DNA of 64,000 nt, taken from the NCBI GenBank assembly GCA_963840075.1, contig CAWIXS010000007.1, positions 62,001 through 126,000 of the forward strand. Reading direction: 5' to 3'. Position numbers and translations under genes: made by a program. Positions 35,623 through 44,646 of this stretch are shown piece by piece. The notes under the pieces were generated by a model. That model had not been told where the DNA came from. It saw only the letters and a program-made list of their open reading frames with translations, and did not search any database. Every line of letters begins with the position of its first letter. Positions within the stretch are counted from its first letter, which is position 1. The stretch is from AWTP1-13 sp963840075 (lineage in GTDB: Bacteria > Pseudomonadota > Alphaproteobacteria > Rhizobiales > Hyphomicrobiaceae).

Positions 35623-35811
35623 CGTCTCAGCTCACTCCGAGCAATCCGGCGTGCGCGCCGGCTGGCCTCGTTTACATCAAACCCGCAGGAAGCAAATCCA
35701 ATTTTCCGAGATGACCCGCACCGAGGCGGTTACGGGCCGGCTGAGCTGATATGCTGCGGTTTCCTGGCTCGCAGCGCCGCCCGGTCTTGGGCGGCGCGCG
35801 GCGCCGGTATA

Positions 35812-35831
35812 TTGTTGGGGAAACGCAACAA
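35812..35831. promoter_or_regulatory. Inverted repeat TTGTTG-N8-CAACAA upstream of the VOC gene
   Basis: A perfect six-base inverted repeat sits 18 bases before the GTG of the next gene. Position fits an operator or a 5' leader hairpin. No regulator is identified. Confidence 0.3.
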
Positions 35832-35848
35832 CGATATGGGGAGCTGCC

Positions 35849-36754
35849 GTGGGCGCGATCTTTCGCGACGCCGGCGGCCAAGGCAGGAGCATCGGCATGG
35901 AGCATCCCTTCGACCGGGCCGCAGAGGACCTCGGCAACGTCGTGGCGCTGGAGCACGTAAACACCAAGATACCCGACCAGCGCCTCGCAACGCTCTACTA
36001 CGTGAGCGGACTGGGCCTCACGCGCGATCCCTATCTGATGACCTCGGTCGACAACATGTGGGCCAACGTCGGCAGGAGCCAGTTCCACCTCCCCACCGGC
36101 AATCCGCAGGTCGTGCGCGGGATCACCGGAGTGGTGCTGCCCGAGCGCGAGGCGCTGCTGCGCCGTCTCGTCAACGTGAAGGGTCAGCTCGAGGGCACGG
36201 CCTTCGGCTTCAAGGAGCACAACGACTACGTCGATACCGTCTCGCCCTGGGGCAACCGCATCCGCTGCCACGCGCCCGACCCGCGCTTCGGCCGCATGAC
36301 GCTCGGCATACCCTACGTCGAGCTCACCGTCCCGGTCGGGACCGCGTGGGGGATCGCGCGCTTCTACCAGGAGATCCTGGCAACGCCGACGCGCGTGGAG
36401 CAGAACGGCGGGGCTCCGAAGGCGATGGTGGCGGTGGGCGCGGACCAGTCGCTCGTGTTCCAGGAGACCGAGGCGGAGCTGTCGGAATTCGATGGCCACC
36501 ACATCCAGGTCTATCTGGCGGATTTCTCGGGACCCTATCGGCTCCTGCTCGAGCGCGGCCTCGTCACCGAGGAGAGCGACCAGCACCAGTACCGCTTCGC
36601 CGACATCGTCGATCTCGCGAGCAACCGCCCGCTGTTCAGGATCGAGCACGAGGTGCGCTCCATGCGCCATCCGCTCTATGCGCGCCCGCTCGTCAACCGC
36701 AACCCGGCGCAGACCAACCGGACCTACACGCCGGGCCACAACTCCTGGCGCTAG
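35849..36754 (+). CDS. VOC (glyoxalase-fold) family protein
   Basis: About 301 residues from GTG 35849 (GGGGAG five bases upstream); ATG 35897 with AGGAG is an equally good start and directly precedes the conserved part. The N-terminal VOC unit begins VVALEHVNTKIPDQRLATLYY, and a second begins MTLGIPYVELTVPVG with IARFYQEIL. FDGHHIQVYLADFSGPY lies in the second unit. The end is TNRTYTPGHNSW. Reaction unknown; metal-binding residues cannot be assigned with confidence. Its stop overlaps the convergent FIST-like fragment by a few bases. Confidence 0.8.
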   Translation: MGAIFRDAGGQGRSIGMEHPFDRAAEDLGNVVALEHVNTKIPDQRLATLYYVSGLGLTRDPYLMTSVDNMWANVGRSQFHLPTGNPQVVRGITGVVLPEREALLRRLVNVKGQLEGTAFGFKEHNDYVDTVSPWGNRIRCHAPDPRFGRMTLGIPYVELTVPVGTAWGIARFYQEILATPTRVEQNGGAPKAMVAVGADQSLVFQETEAELSEFDGHHIQVYLADFSGPYRLLLERGLVTEESDQHQYRFADIVDLASNRPLFRIEHEVRSMRHPLYARPLVNRNPAQTNRTYTPGHNSWR

Positions 36755-37209
36755 GACAGGGCGAGGACGCCGGTGTAGCCGTAGATGCGGTCGCCGGCGA
36801 TCTCGCCGTTGGCGTAGAAGCCGACCATCGGGATGCCGCCCAGAACCGACTGGATGAGCTCGACCTCCTCGTTGGCCAACTCGAACATGTTGGGCCCGCG
36901 CGCGCAGCAGGACACGTAGAGGGCCGCGCGCGGGCTCTTCGCGCGCGAATGGAGCTTGCGCACCATGGCCGTCGGGTCCTTGGCCGCGGCCTCGCGGTTG
37001 CGCTGGCAGAAGAACAGCTTCTGTCCGGGCTCCACATTGTCGGCGACGGCGATGTAGCCCTTGCGCGTGTCGATGCCGGTGATGTTGCGCACGACGTAGT
37101 CGCTTGTGTCGCAATTGGGAACCGCAGGCCGACGTGATGCGTCGTGCACCCATTCGGACAATGCCGGCGGGAGCCGTGCCGGCTGGCCCTGGGTGTTGCC
37201 CTTTGACAT
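36751..37209 (-). pseudogene. FIST C-terminal domain fragment
   Basis: From SDYVVRNITGIDTRKGYIAV through ADNVEPGQKLFFCQRN, AALYVSCCARGPNMF, and IPMVGFYANGEIAGDRIYG to YTGVLAL, this matches the FIST_C sensory domain. The roughly 250-residue FIST_N part of normal proteins is absent, and the first 35 codons look foreign. FIST proteins sense small ligands, perhaps amino acids. It may be translated but is probably a remnant. Confidence 0.7.
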
Positions 37210-37221
37210 TGGAGATCGGAC

Positions 37222-37414
37222 ATGACTGGCTCACGGTTCTGAACGAGGAGGCCGCCCTGGTCTACACCCGCTGACCCAGACGAGCCGCGGGTACTGGCGC
37301 CTTTCGCGTGCGAAGTTCGAGGCCATCCTCGCCAGGGGCAAGGACGCGCCGCCTTCCCAGAGCCCCAATGCCGATGGCTTCTCGAACTGGTCGGTCGGCG
37401 ATACGCGCTACTGA
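37222..37414 (+). pseudogene. Unrecognised coding fragment with a frame change
   Basis: One frame reads DWLTVLNEEAALVYT and the next continues LTQTSRGYWRLSRAKFEAIL and DGFSNWSVGDTRY before a stop. Both halves have natural composition and read as the 3' end of an older gene. Family not recognised. Confidence 0.3.
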
Positions 37415-37623
37415 TCCTGACGAGCTGATCCTGTCGAGGCCGGGAGAGGCGGGCCTGGCCCTCGCAGCTCGAACGCGGCGAGGCCGGAACGGGTGGCGAC
37501 TGCGCGCCGCCTGCGGGTCATGCTCCATTAGCTCCGGCTTAACTCAACATTCGCTCCGAGGCTCGTTTCGCTGCGCCCGCCGGTGCAATCTGGCGGGGCT
37601 TTGCGCACGACGGCACCGGCGAC

Positions 37624-38154
37624 ATGCTCCACGACGCGATCGGCCTACCGCAGCTTGCTGCGCTCCTGCTCCTGACCCAGCGTGGCCTCGAGGAGCTCTA
37701 CTCCCAGCACAATACGCGCCGTCTCCTGAGCCAGGATGCCTCGGAGGTCGGCCGGGACTTCTATCCGATCGTCGCCATCACCCATCTCTGCTGGATCGCC
37801 GCTCTCGCCCTGCTCGTGCCTCCGCGGACCCAGCCGTACACCCCGCTGATAGCGGCCTTTCTCGTCCTGCAGCTCGTGCGCTACTGGATCATCGCCAGCC
37901 TCGGCCGCTACTGGACGCACCGCATCCTCACCCTGCCCGGCGCACCGATCGTCACACGGGGCCCCTATCGCCTGCTGCGCCACCCGAACTACGCCGTCAC
38001 GCTGGCCGAGACGCTGCTCCTGCCGCTGGCATTCGGCGAGGTGGCGCTCGGCATGATCTTCGCGGTGCTGTGGGGCGCGGTCCTGCAGCACAAGATCGGC
38101 CTCGAGGACCAGGCGCTCGCGACACGCCGCGCGCTGGCAGGCTTGCGGCGATGA
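37624..38154 (+). CDS. Isoprenylcysteine carboxyl methyltransferase (ICMT) family membrane protein
   Basis: 176 residues with four or five membrane segments. The C-terminal SAM-binding region is GPYRLLRHPNYAVTLAETLLLPLAFGE, typical of bacterial ICMT-like proteins, followed by E-x-x-x-L at GLEDQALA. Bacterial members often sit beside type III polyketide synthase genes and methylate their phenolic or pyrone products. Here only the following FAD reductase is present. Stop overlaps that gene's start (ATGA). Confidence 0.85.
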   Translation: MLHDAIGLPQLAALLLLTQRGLEELYSQHNTRRLLSQDASEVGRDFYPIVAITHLCWIAALALLVPPRTQPYTPLIAAFLVLQLVRYWIIASLGRYWTHRILTLPGAPIVTRGPYRLLRHPNYAVTLAETLLLPLAFGEVALGMIFAVLWGAVLQHKIGLEDQALATRRALAGLRR

Positions 38155-39362
38155 CTGCCGGCGCGCAGCCGAGCCCCGGCAAAGATGGCTTGCCGGTGGT
38201 TGCGGTCGGCGGCGGTCTTGCGGGGTCGGCCTTCGCCCTCGAGCTCGCGCGCAGCGGCCGGCGCGTCGTGGTGCTCGAGCGCACGCTTTCGGCCGGCCAC
38301 AAGGTGTGCGGCGAGTTCCTGAGCGGGGAGACCCAGGGCCTGCTGGCCGCGCTCGGGCTCGACGTGCGCGCGCTGGGCGCAGCCCCGATTGCCAAGCTGC
38401 GACTCGTGAGCGGAGAGCGCCACGCCGTCTCGCTGCTGCCGTTCACCGCCGCGGGCCTCTCCCGCTATCGCCTCGATGCGGCGCTGCTCGCGCTGGCGCA
38501 ACGGGCGGGAGCGACGGTCATCCGCGGGGTCGCGGTGACGGGAATCGAGCCCGACGCCGGCGGAGTCGCCGTGCAGGCGGAAAGGCGCCAATGGCGCGCC
38601 GCTGCCGTCGGGCTCGCGACCGGCAAGCATTGCGTGCGCGGCTTCTCCCGCCCGGCGGGCTCGATGGTCGGCTTCAAGCTCCACCTCGAGGCGGCAGCGG
38701 CCGCCCGGGACCTCGCCGGCATCGTCCAGCTGGTGTTCTTTCCCGGCGGCTACGTCGGCGCCTGCGTGATCGAGGACGGGGCGCTGAGCGTCGCGTGGGT
38801 GATCGACAGGCGGCTGGTGCGCGAGGCCGGCGCAGGCTGGCCGGCGCAACGCGAGCACCTGGCCCGGCAGTCCAGCTGGATCGGAGACCTGCTCGCCGGG
38901 GCGAGGCCGCTGTTTGCCAAGCCTGCAGCGGTTGCCGCCATTCCCCAGGGCTTTCTGCGCTCCGAGCCGGCGGCGCCACGCGTCTACCCCGTCGGCGATC
39001 AGCTCGCCGTCGTGCCGTCCTTCACCGGCGACGGCATGGCGGTCGCCCTGCATTCCGGCCGTACGGCCGCGCGCGCCGTGCTGGCCGGACGGGCGGCCGA
39101 GGCCTACCGGGTCGAGCTTGCACGCGAGCTGCGGCGGCAGCTCCTCGTCGCGCGCGGCGTCGGTCTGCTGCTCGAGACGCCGGCGACGTGTGCTGTCGGC
39201 ATCGCCCTCGCCCGCCTTTTCCCTTCGCTCGCCGCCAGCGTCGCGAGAGCCACCAGGCTGAGCGGGTTGAAGCCTATGACCGAGGGCATCTCCCTCGTGG
39301 GCCAGGGGCAGCCGACGCCCTCGCCGCGCTGGCGGGGAGAGACCGGCCCGGCGAATCGGTGA
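38151..39362 (+). CDS. FAD-dependent oxidoreductase of the geranylgeranyl-reductase type
   Basis: 403 residues. The dinucleotide-binding start is VVAVGGGLAGSAFALELARSG (GxGxxG). KVCGEFLSGETQGLL is the hallmark after the ribose-binding acid. The second FAD motif is near VYPVGDQLAVVPSFTGDGMA. C-terminal helices follow and the last residues (TPSPRWRGE) derive from a dispersed repeat. The ATGA overlap with the ICMT gene points to one transcript. Such pairs accompany a type III polyketide synthase in many bacteria, which is not found in this window. Confidence 0.85.
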   Translation: MTAGAQPSPGKDGLPVVAVGGGLAGSAFALELARSGRRVVVLERTLSAGHKVCGEFLSGETQGLLAALGLDVRALGAAPIAKLRLVSGERHAVSLLPFTAAGLSRYRLDAALLALAQRAGATVIRGVAVTGIEPDAGGVAVQAERRQWRAAAVGLATGKHCVRGFSRPAGSMVGFKLHLEAAAAARDLAGIVQLVFFPGGYVGACVIEDGALSVAWVIDRRLVREAGAGWPAQREHLARQSSWIGDLLAGARPLFAKPAAVAAIPQGFLRSEPAAPRVYPVGDQLAVVPSFTGDGMAVALHSGRTAARAVLAGRAAEAYRVELARELRRQLLVARGVGLLLETPATCAVGIALARLFPSLAASVARATRLSGLKPMTEGISLVGQGQPTPSPRWRGETGPANR

Positions 39363-39883
39363 AAGCGGTCGATCGGCTGCGCCGGTGGCGTGGCCGCCGG
39401 GCCTGCCGAGCGTCAGGCATCGTCGACCGGGACGAGGCCGGAGACGATGCGGTCCACCGCCCGATCGCTCGCAGCCAGTCCTGCGGCCACGCCGACCCGG
39501 GCCATGCCGGGCGGCCGATGCCGGCGCACGAGGGCGGCCCCGAGGGCGGCCGGAAGCCCGGCCGCGGCCGCTCGCCGCCGCGCAGCACGCCGGACATCGC
39601 CGTCGCCGCCGCGCTAGCCGATCTTGGCTGCTGCCGTGCTGCTTGCCGTCGCGCCGACTTTCGCCGGAGCACCGACCACGACGCCGCCGATTTGCCGCGG
39701 GAGGCATGGTCCGCGGTCCCGGCTCAGGAGGGTCTCGCGCGCAGCGAGCGTGCGTTGCACGCGAGAACGCCCTCCATGCGGGATCAAAAGCTCAACCTGC
39801 GCGTTCTCATCGCGTGAATTGGAGTGTCTGCAGGCAACGCCCTTGCGGGCTGCACCTGCACGTGAATTGCGGGAGTACATCGC
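39363..39883. other. About 520 bases without a supportable gene
   Basis: GC-rich frames on both strands are open but their composition (Arg/Ala/Pro/Gly) looks non-coding. One minus-strand frame reads RVGVAAGLAASDRAVDRIV before a stop near 39418 but has no start within the stretch. Not called. Confidence 0.45.
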
Positions 39884-40435
39884 ATGCCTGACAAACGAAC
39901 CCCCGAGAAGGCGCGCAAGGCCAAGCGGGCGGGAAGGGCGGCCACGACACGGGCCGGCGAGATCGTGCGCGAGGTGGTCTACAAGATCCGCCGCGGCGTG
40001 CATGGCACGCGGTCGCGCGTGCAGGCGCTCGGGCAGGCGCCGGAGGCGCCCGAGCAGACGCTTGTCATCGGCGTTGCGAAAACCGGACGCGCCGGGGTGG
40101 CCCTGCCGCCGGCGAAGCGCAGCAAGGCCAAGGCGCGCGCACGGCGCAGCGCGGAGTACGCCTATTCGGCCGGTCCGAGCAAGCGCACGGCGCGCCGTCG
40201 TCCGCGCGTGGCGCGTGCGGTCTCGCAGACCCTGAAGCGCGAGCCCACGGGCACGGCATCGCGCCGGGCCCCGTCGCGCCACGCCTCCTCGCGCACATCG
40301 TCGCGGCGCACTGCCCGGCAGCGCTCCGAGGCGGCCCTGAAGGCTGCACGCACCAAGGGGTTTGCCGGCCGATCCGCAGCCGCGCGCAAGGCCGCGCGAA
40401 CCCGCGCGCGCAACAGACGGGCGCGCGGCGGCTAG
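39884..40435 (+). CDS. Basic DUF6496-type protein with histone-like tail
   Basis: 183 residues, GGGAG nine bases before ATG. Residues about 22-85 match the DUF6496 pattern: AGEIVREVVYKIRRGVHG, then QTLVIGVAKTGRAGVALPP. From about 90 the protein becomes an Arg/Ala/Ser/Thr-rich, low-complexity tail (AARKAARTRARNRRARGG at the end), reminiscent of H1-like nucleoid proteins. DNA binding is likely from charge; function unproven. Lone gene. Confidence 0.8.
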   Translation: MPDKRTPEKARKAKRAGRAATTRAGEIVREVVYKIRRGVHGTRSRVQALGQAPEAPEQTLVIGVAKTGRAGVALPPAKRSKAKARARRSAEYAYSAGPSKRTARRRPRVARAVSQTLKREPTGTASRRAPSRHASSRTSSRRTARQRSEAALKAARTKGFAGRSAAARKAARTRARNRRARGG

Positions 40436-40603
40436 GCATACGTTTCAACGGGAAGCGATCCGCCTCCCACTGTCTCGCCGCGGGCGGCTGCGCGCCCTCT
40501 ATGGCAGGCGGCGGGAGCCGGAGACGCGGGTTGCTCCTGCTCAGGACAGATTTTCGCAGATTGTGCGCGTCCGCCAGCGCTGCGGATCTGTGCCACGCGA
40601 CCC

Positions 40604-41026
40604 ATGGCTGATCGGTCGGCGACCAGGCTCATGTCGAGCGAAGGCAACGCGATGCTGGAGATCGTGGCCGCCACGGTGGGCCGGCAGGCGCGTGCGCCAC
40701 CGAAATCCAACATGGTCCGCTACGCGCTCGACAAGAAGTGCATGCACGCCTGCCGCGACAGCTTCCTGCTGGCGATCGCCAAGAACGAGGCGTTCGGGCT
40801 TGCCAAGCGCGACATCACCCACAACATCAACTTCTTCATGAACGTGCCCCATCACGCCAGAGGCGGCCTCAACTTCGAGGACGGCCTCAGCGGCCCCGGC
40901 AAGTACGTGGAGATGCAGGCGAGGATGAATGTCCTGGTCCTGATCTCCAACTGCCCGCAGCTCAACAACCCCTGCAACGCCTACAACCCCACGCCCACCG
41001 GGGTGCTCGTCTGGACTCCGAGCTGA
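40604..41026 (+). pseudogene. DUF1989 (urea carboxylase-associated) protein, N-terminally truncated
   Basis: From about residue 38 the frame reads VRYALDKKCMHACRDSFLLAI, then HNINFFMNVPHHARGGLNFED, GLSGPGKYVEM, and LVLISNCPQLNNPCNAYNP, TPTGVLVW. These are the metal-site and core blocks of DUF1989 proteins that accompany urea carboxylase. The N-terminal half of the family domain is missing; the first residues look unrelated. No urea carboxylase genes are nearby, so this is likely a remnant. Confidence 0.7.
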
Positions 41027-41212
41027 CCCGATGCGGTTCCGAACTCGTTGGAGCTTCTCCCTCAGGTGCCCGGTCGCGGCTGAAGCGGCAGGAATGCCGC
41101 GCCGGCGGCCGGGGGTGTATATTGGAGGGCGCATGCTTGCACCTCCCAACGTGACCTCGACACAACCTCGTCGCGAGCTTGATGGCAGCCGATCGTCGAG
41201 TCTGGCACAGCG

Positions 41213-42217
41213 GTGACCGTGATCGCGGTCCTGGCGATCCTCGTCGCCGCGTATCTCGCGAGCTCGTTTCTCGCGCCGATCGCGCTGGCCATCTTTGTCA
41301 TCGCCCTCGTCTGGCCGCTGCAGGTCTATCTGCAGTCGCGTCTGCCGAAGCTCCTCGCGTTGGCATTGGTGATGCTCTCCATCCTGCTCGCGTTCATGGC
41401 GTTCGCGTCGCTCGTGGCGTGGGGTTTCGGGCGCGTCGGCCAGGGGATCGTCAGCGATGCCGCACGCTTCCAGGCCCTCTACGACCAGGCAAAGACCTGG
41501 CTGGAGGCGCACGGCATTGCGCTGGCCGGCGTGTGGGCGGAGCATTTCAACGTGCGCTGGCTGGTGCTTGCACTTCAGGATATCACCGGGCGCGTGAGCA
41601 CGACCATGACGTTCTGGCTGGTCGTCCTGCTTTACGTGATGCTCGGCCTTCTCGAGGTCGATGGTCTGGCTCGGAAGCTGCGGTCCATGGCGAATGGGGG
41701 CGCCGCCCGCATCCTGCTCGGCGGCAGCACGGCGGCCGCCGCCAAGCTGCGCAAATACATGGTGGTCCGCACTGCCATGAGCGCAATCACCGGGGTCCTG
41801 GTCTGGGCCTTCGCCGCGCTTGCAGGTCTGCAGTTTGCCGCGGAGTGGGGCGTGATCGCCTTTGCGCTCAACTACATCCCCTTCATCGGGCCCTTCATTG
41901 CCACCGTATTTCCGACCCTGTTTGCGCTGGCCCAGTTCGCCTCGTGGCAGGCTGCCCTGGGAGTCTTCGCCTGCCTCAACGCCATACAGTTCGTCGTCGG
42001 CAGCTATATCGAGCCGCGCGTCTGCGGCACGGCGCTCGGGCTGTCACCCACCGTTGTCCTGCTCGCGGTGTTCCTCTGGAGCTTCCTGTGGGGCCCGTTC
42101 GGCGCCTTCATCGGGGTGCCGATCGCCATGGTGCTGCTGACCTTCTGCGCGCAGCATCCCTCGACCAGGTGGCTGGCCGACCTGCTCGGAGAGCCCGCTG
42201 ACCGGTCTGCGGGCTAA
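41213..42217 (+). CDS. AI-2E/PerM-family permease
   Basis: 334 residues with about eight hydrophobic segments. The start VIAVLAILVAAYLASSFLAP and the C-terminal core LNYIPFIGPFIATVFPTLFAL, GSYIEPRVCGTALGLSPTVVLLAVF, LWGPFGAFIGVPIAM are diagnostic. Members include autoinducer-2 exporters, Na+/H+ antiporters and proteins of unknown cargo. GTG 41213 is used; upstream in-frame starts would only add a non-hydrophobic leader. It converges with the metallophosphoesterase gene. Confidence 0.9.
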   Translation: MTVIAVLAILVAAYLASSFLAPIALAIFVIALVWPLQVYLQSRLPKLLALALVMLSILLAFMAFASLVAWGFGRVGQGIVSDAARFQALYDQAKTWLEAHGIALAGVWAEHFNVRWLVLALQDITGRVSTTMTFWLVVLLYVMLGLLEVDGLARKLRSMANGGAARILLGGSTAAAAKLRKYMVVRTAMSAITGVLVWAFAALAGLQFAAEWGVIAFALNYIPFIGPFIATVFPTLFALAQFASWQAALGVFACLNAIQFVVGSYIEPRVCGTALGLSPTVVLLAVFLWSFLWGPFGAFIGVPIAMVLLTFCAQHPSTRWLADLLGEPADRSAG

Positions 42218-42227
42218 CTCAGTACGA

Positions 42228-44102
42228 CTAACCCGAAGTTCCCGCGGCGAGCCCGTACCGATACTGCTTGCTACGCGCGGCGTTTCCCGGGATGTCCACG
42301 CGCTCCGGCGTCAGCAGGCACAGCCGGCCTTCCGGGCCGGCCGCGAAGGTGTGGATATAGCAGCACGTCGGCGCGTCGTCGGTGGCCTCCATGACCGGAG
42401 ACGGCGCGGAGACGATGCGCAGGCCGCCGCACGCGCCGATCCAGTCGATGTGGCGATGGCCGTGCATCACCACGGCCCTAGCGCCCAGGTGCTGGAGCTG
42501 GCGCACGAACCAGCTGCCGTTGATCAGCGCGGTCCCGATCCGCTCGGAGAATGCGTGGACGGCCCTGGGGTACTCCATGACGTGATGGTGCAGGGCCACT
42601 ATCCAACGCGCACGCGGGAATTGACGCGTGATGGCCGCCAGGCCGTGCGCCTGCTCCGCGGTCATGAGGCCGAGCGCGTTGGTAAAGGAAAAGTGCGTCT
42701 CTGCACAGGAGTTGAGCAGGATCACGCCGAGTCCATCCTCGGCATCGGGCGCGAGCACCATCGGAAACGCGTCGGCCCATACCTGCGCCAGAGGGATCAG
42801 GAGGCGCAGACCCCCGCCGTCGGCGAATGCCGCGATGGAGCGGCGGTGGGGCGCAAGCGCCTTGGAGAGGGTCTCGCCAAGGCACCCCGTCTTGTGGTCC
42901 ATGACGCGGACCCTTTCCCCCTGTACGGCCGTGATGGCCGACAAGGTGCGCAGCTGACGCAGGCGCCCGCCGGGGCTGGTCGGCAGGTCGAGCCGCGCCG
43001 GATTGGAGCGGTCCACGACATTGGTGTCGTGATTGCCGGGCAGCATCAGCGTCAGCCGGGCCAGCTGCGGATAGCGCGCCATCGCGGAGAGGAGCTCGGC
43101 CCATTCCGACGACCGGCCGGCGTCGGTCATGTCCCCGGTGATGAGCACGAGGTCAAGTGGCCGCTCCGCATGAATGGCGTCGAGCCGTGCGAGGACCTGT
43201 GCCAGCCTGTCGTTGCCGCGCGGACCCCCGCGTCCGCTCTCGATGCGGAAGCCGTAGCGCTCGCCGACCGCGTGCAGGTCCGACAGATGCGCGACGCGCC
43301 AGGTGCGGCCCCCCGGCGCTGCATCGAATGCCGAGAGGTCGCGCGGCTGGTCCATGGTCGCGTCGGCAATCCCCCATGCGAGAGAGGCCGCCCCGAGGTA
43401 GCTCCCCAGGAGCACGACGGCATTGGCCAGCGCCGGAGCTACGAGCGCAAGGGGCGAGGCGAGACCTGCGACATCGCCGATCCAGCGTGAGGCGGGCCAG
43501 GCAAGCATGACGACCGCGAGTGCGATCCCGCACCCGATGAGCCCCGCCCCGGCGGCCGTTGCCGAGCGCAGGCGCGCCCGCCGGTCAGGATCGAGACGCC
43601 CCGTGAGCAGGCGCTCCGCGAGGTGCTGCAGGCCCTCGCGGCAGAGCGTGTAGCCGGGTTGCACAGCGAGCGCGTTGAGAGACCAGAACGCCTGCTCGAC
43701 GGCTCGGAGGAGGGGCCGTCCCCCAACCCAAGCCAGCGCGACCAGGACAATGAGGGCGGCAAACGGCCAGACCTCCCAAGCCTCGCCGAACGGCACCGCG
43801 ACCTTCCTCGACAGGGCCGCGAGCCATCCCGAGCCGATCAGCGGCGCCAGCCCGAGGAGGACGCCGGGCACGACCACCAGCAGTCCCCAGGAAGCTGCCA
43901 GCTTCGGCAGGCTGATCTCCGCCAGAAGGCTGCCGGCGATGCCGAGCAGCGAACGTTGCTTCGTGCTGGATGCATCGTCCTCGATGTCGCCGAGGCGCGG
44001 ATCGAAGAGCGGCGGCGAGGCGAGCTGCTGGGGATAGAGGCCAGGATCATCGAGCCCAGGGTCTTGGCGGAGGCTGTCGCTCATGCCGCGTGAAACTCGC
44101 AA
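42228..44102 (-). CDS. Membrane-anchored metallophosphoesterase
   Basis: 624 residues. The N-terminal 250 hold four or more membrane segments (LLVVVPGVLLGLAPLIG; WPFAALIVLVALAWV; GLIGCGIALAVVMLAW; ANAVVLLGSYLGAASLAW). The cytoplasmic or periplasmic C-terminal domain has all calcineurin-type metal motifs: HLSDLH, LITGDMTD, LPGNHDTN, VALHHHV and MHGHRHID. It thus should be an active binuclear phosphoesterase with unknown substrate. ATG 44084, six codons in, is an alternative start. No partner gene on the same strand. Confidence 0.88.
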   Translation of the reverse strand: MRVSRGMSDSLRQDPGLDDPGLYPQQLASPPLFDPRLGDIEDDASSTKQRSLLGIAGSLLAEISLPKLAASWGLLVVVPGVLLGLAPLIGSGWLAALSRKVAVPFGEAWEVWPFAALIVLVALAWVGGRPLLRAVEQAFWSLNALAVQPGYTLCREGLQHLAERLLTGRLDPDRRARLRSATAAGAGLIGCGIALAVVMLAWPASRWIGDVAGLASPLALVAPALANAVVLLGSYLGAASLAWGIADATMDQPRDLSAFDAAPGGRTWRVAHLSDLHAVGERYGFRIESGRGGPRGNDRLAQVLARLDAIHAERPLDLVLITGDMTDAGRSSEWAELLSAMARYPQLARLTLMLPGNHDTNVVDRSNPARLDLPTSPGGRLRQLRTLSAITAVQGERVRVMDHKTGCLGETLSKALAPHRRSIAAFADGGGLRLLIPLAQVWADAFPMVLAPDAEDGLGVILLNSCAETHFSFTNALGLMTAEQAHGLAAITRQFPRARWIVALHHHVMEYPRAVHAFSERIGTALINGSWFVRQLQHLGARAVVMHGHRHIDWIGACGGLRIVSAPSPVMEATDDAPTCCYIHTFAAGPEGRLCLLTPERVDIPGNAARSKQYRYGLAAGTSG

Positions 44103-44646
44103 GCCAAGCCTTCGAGACGGGCTCGACGCGTTTCGCCCAGGCGAGCCCGTTGCGTTTCATCGGCCAGCGCGGGAACGCCAACCGCCCGAACAGGATCAAG
44201 CCCGCCGCCGGGATGCTCGCGTCGAACCCGTGTGCTCAGCACCACGGGTCTCCACACAACGCGTGTGGAGGCGCGCAATTCATCTCCCGTTGAGCCTGTC
44301 GCACGGCCGGCCACGCCGGTATCGGGACGATGCCGGAGACGAAGCAGGTAAAGTCCCCACCTTCGCCGACGGTGAAGCAAGGCAGGTGGCACCGTCGTGC
44401 TGGATGCCATTGCGGGAGCGAGTTGCGGACGCTGCGAGCTCAGCCCGCTGCAGTGCACGCCGCCGGGTGCCCGGGCCCCCTCTGGGTTCACGGCCGCTCT
44501 ATGCGATCAAGGGGGTCACCCCGCGCCCGAGGCGGAACAATCCCGATTGTCGCGAGATTGCCGGTGTCAGAGCGACCACTACGACATCGCGCGCCGGAGC
44601 CGCGCCAGAGCCGCGCCGGAGCGCGCGAGAAGAGCAATACCCTCTC
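44103..44646. other. About 540 bases without a supportable gene
   Basis: The stretch lies between the divergent end of the metallophosphoesterase and the 3' end of the next substrate-binding protein. No frame has natural composition and no repeat family seen elsewhere in the window recurs here. Confidence 0.5.

Noticed and set aside
39390..39890. Open frames on both strands between the FAD reductase and the DUF6496 gene
   Set aside because: Non-biological amino acid composition and no ribosome binding sites; treated as intergenic.
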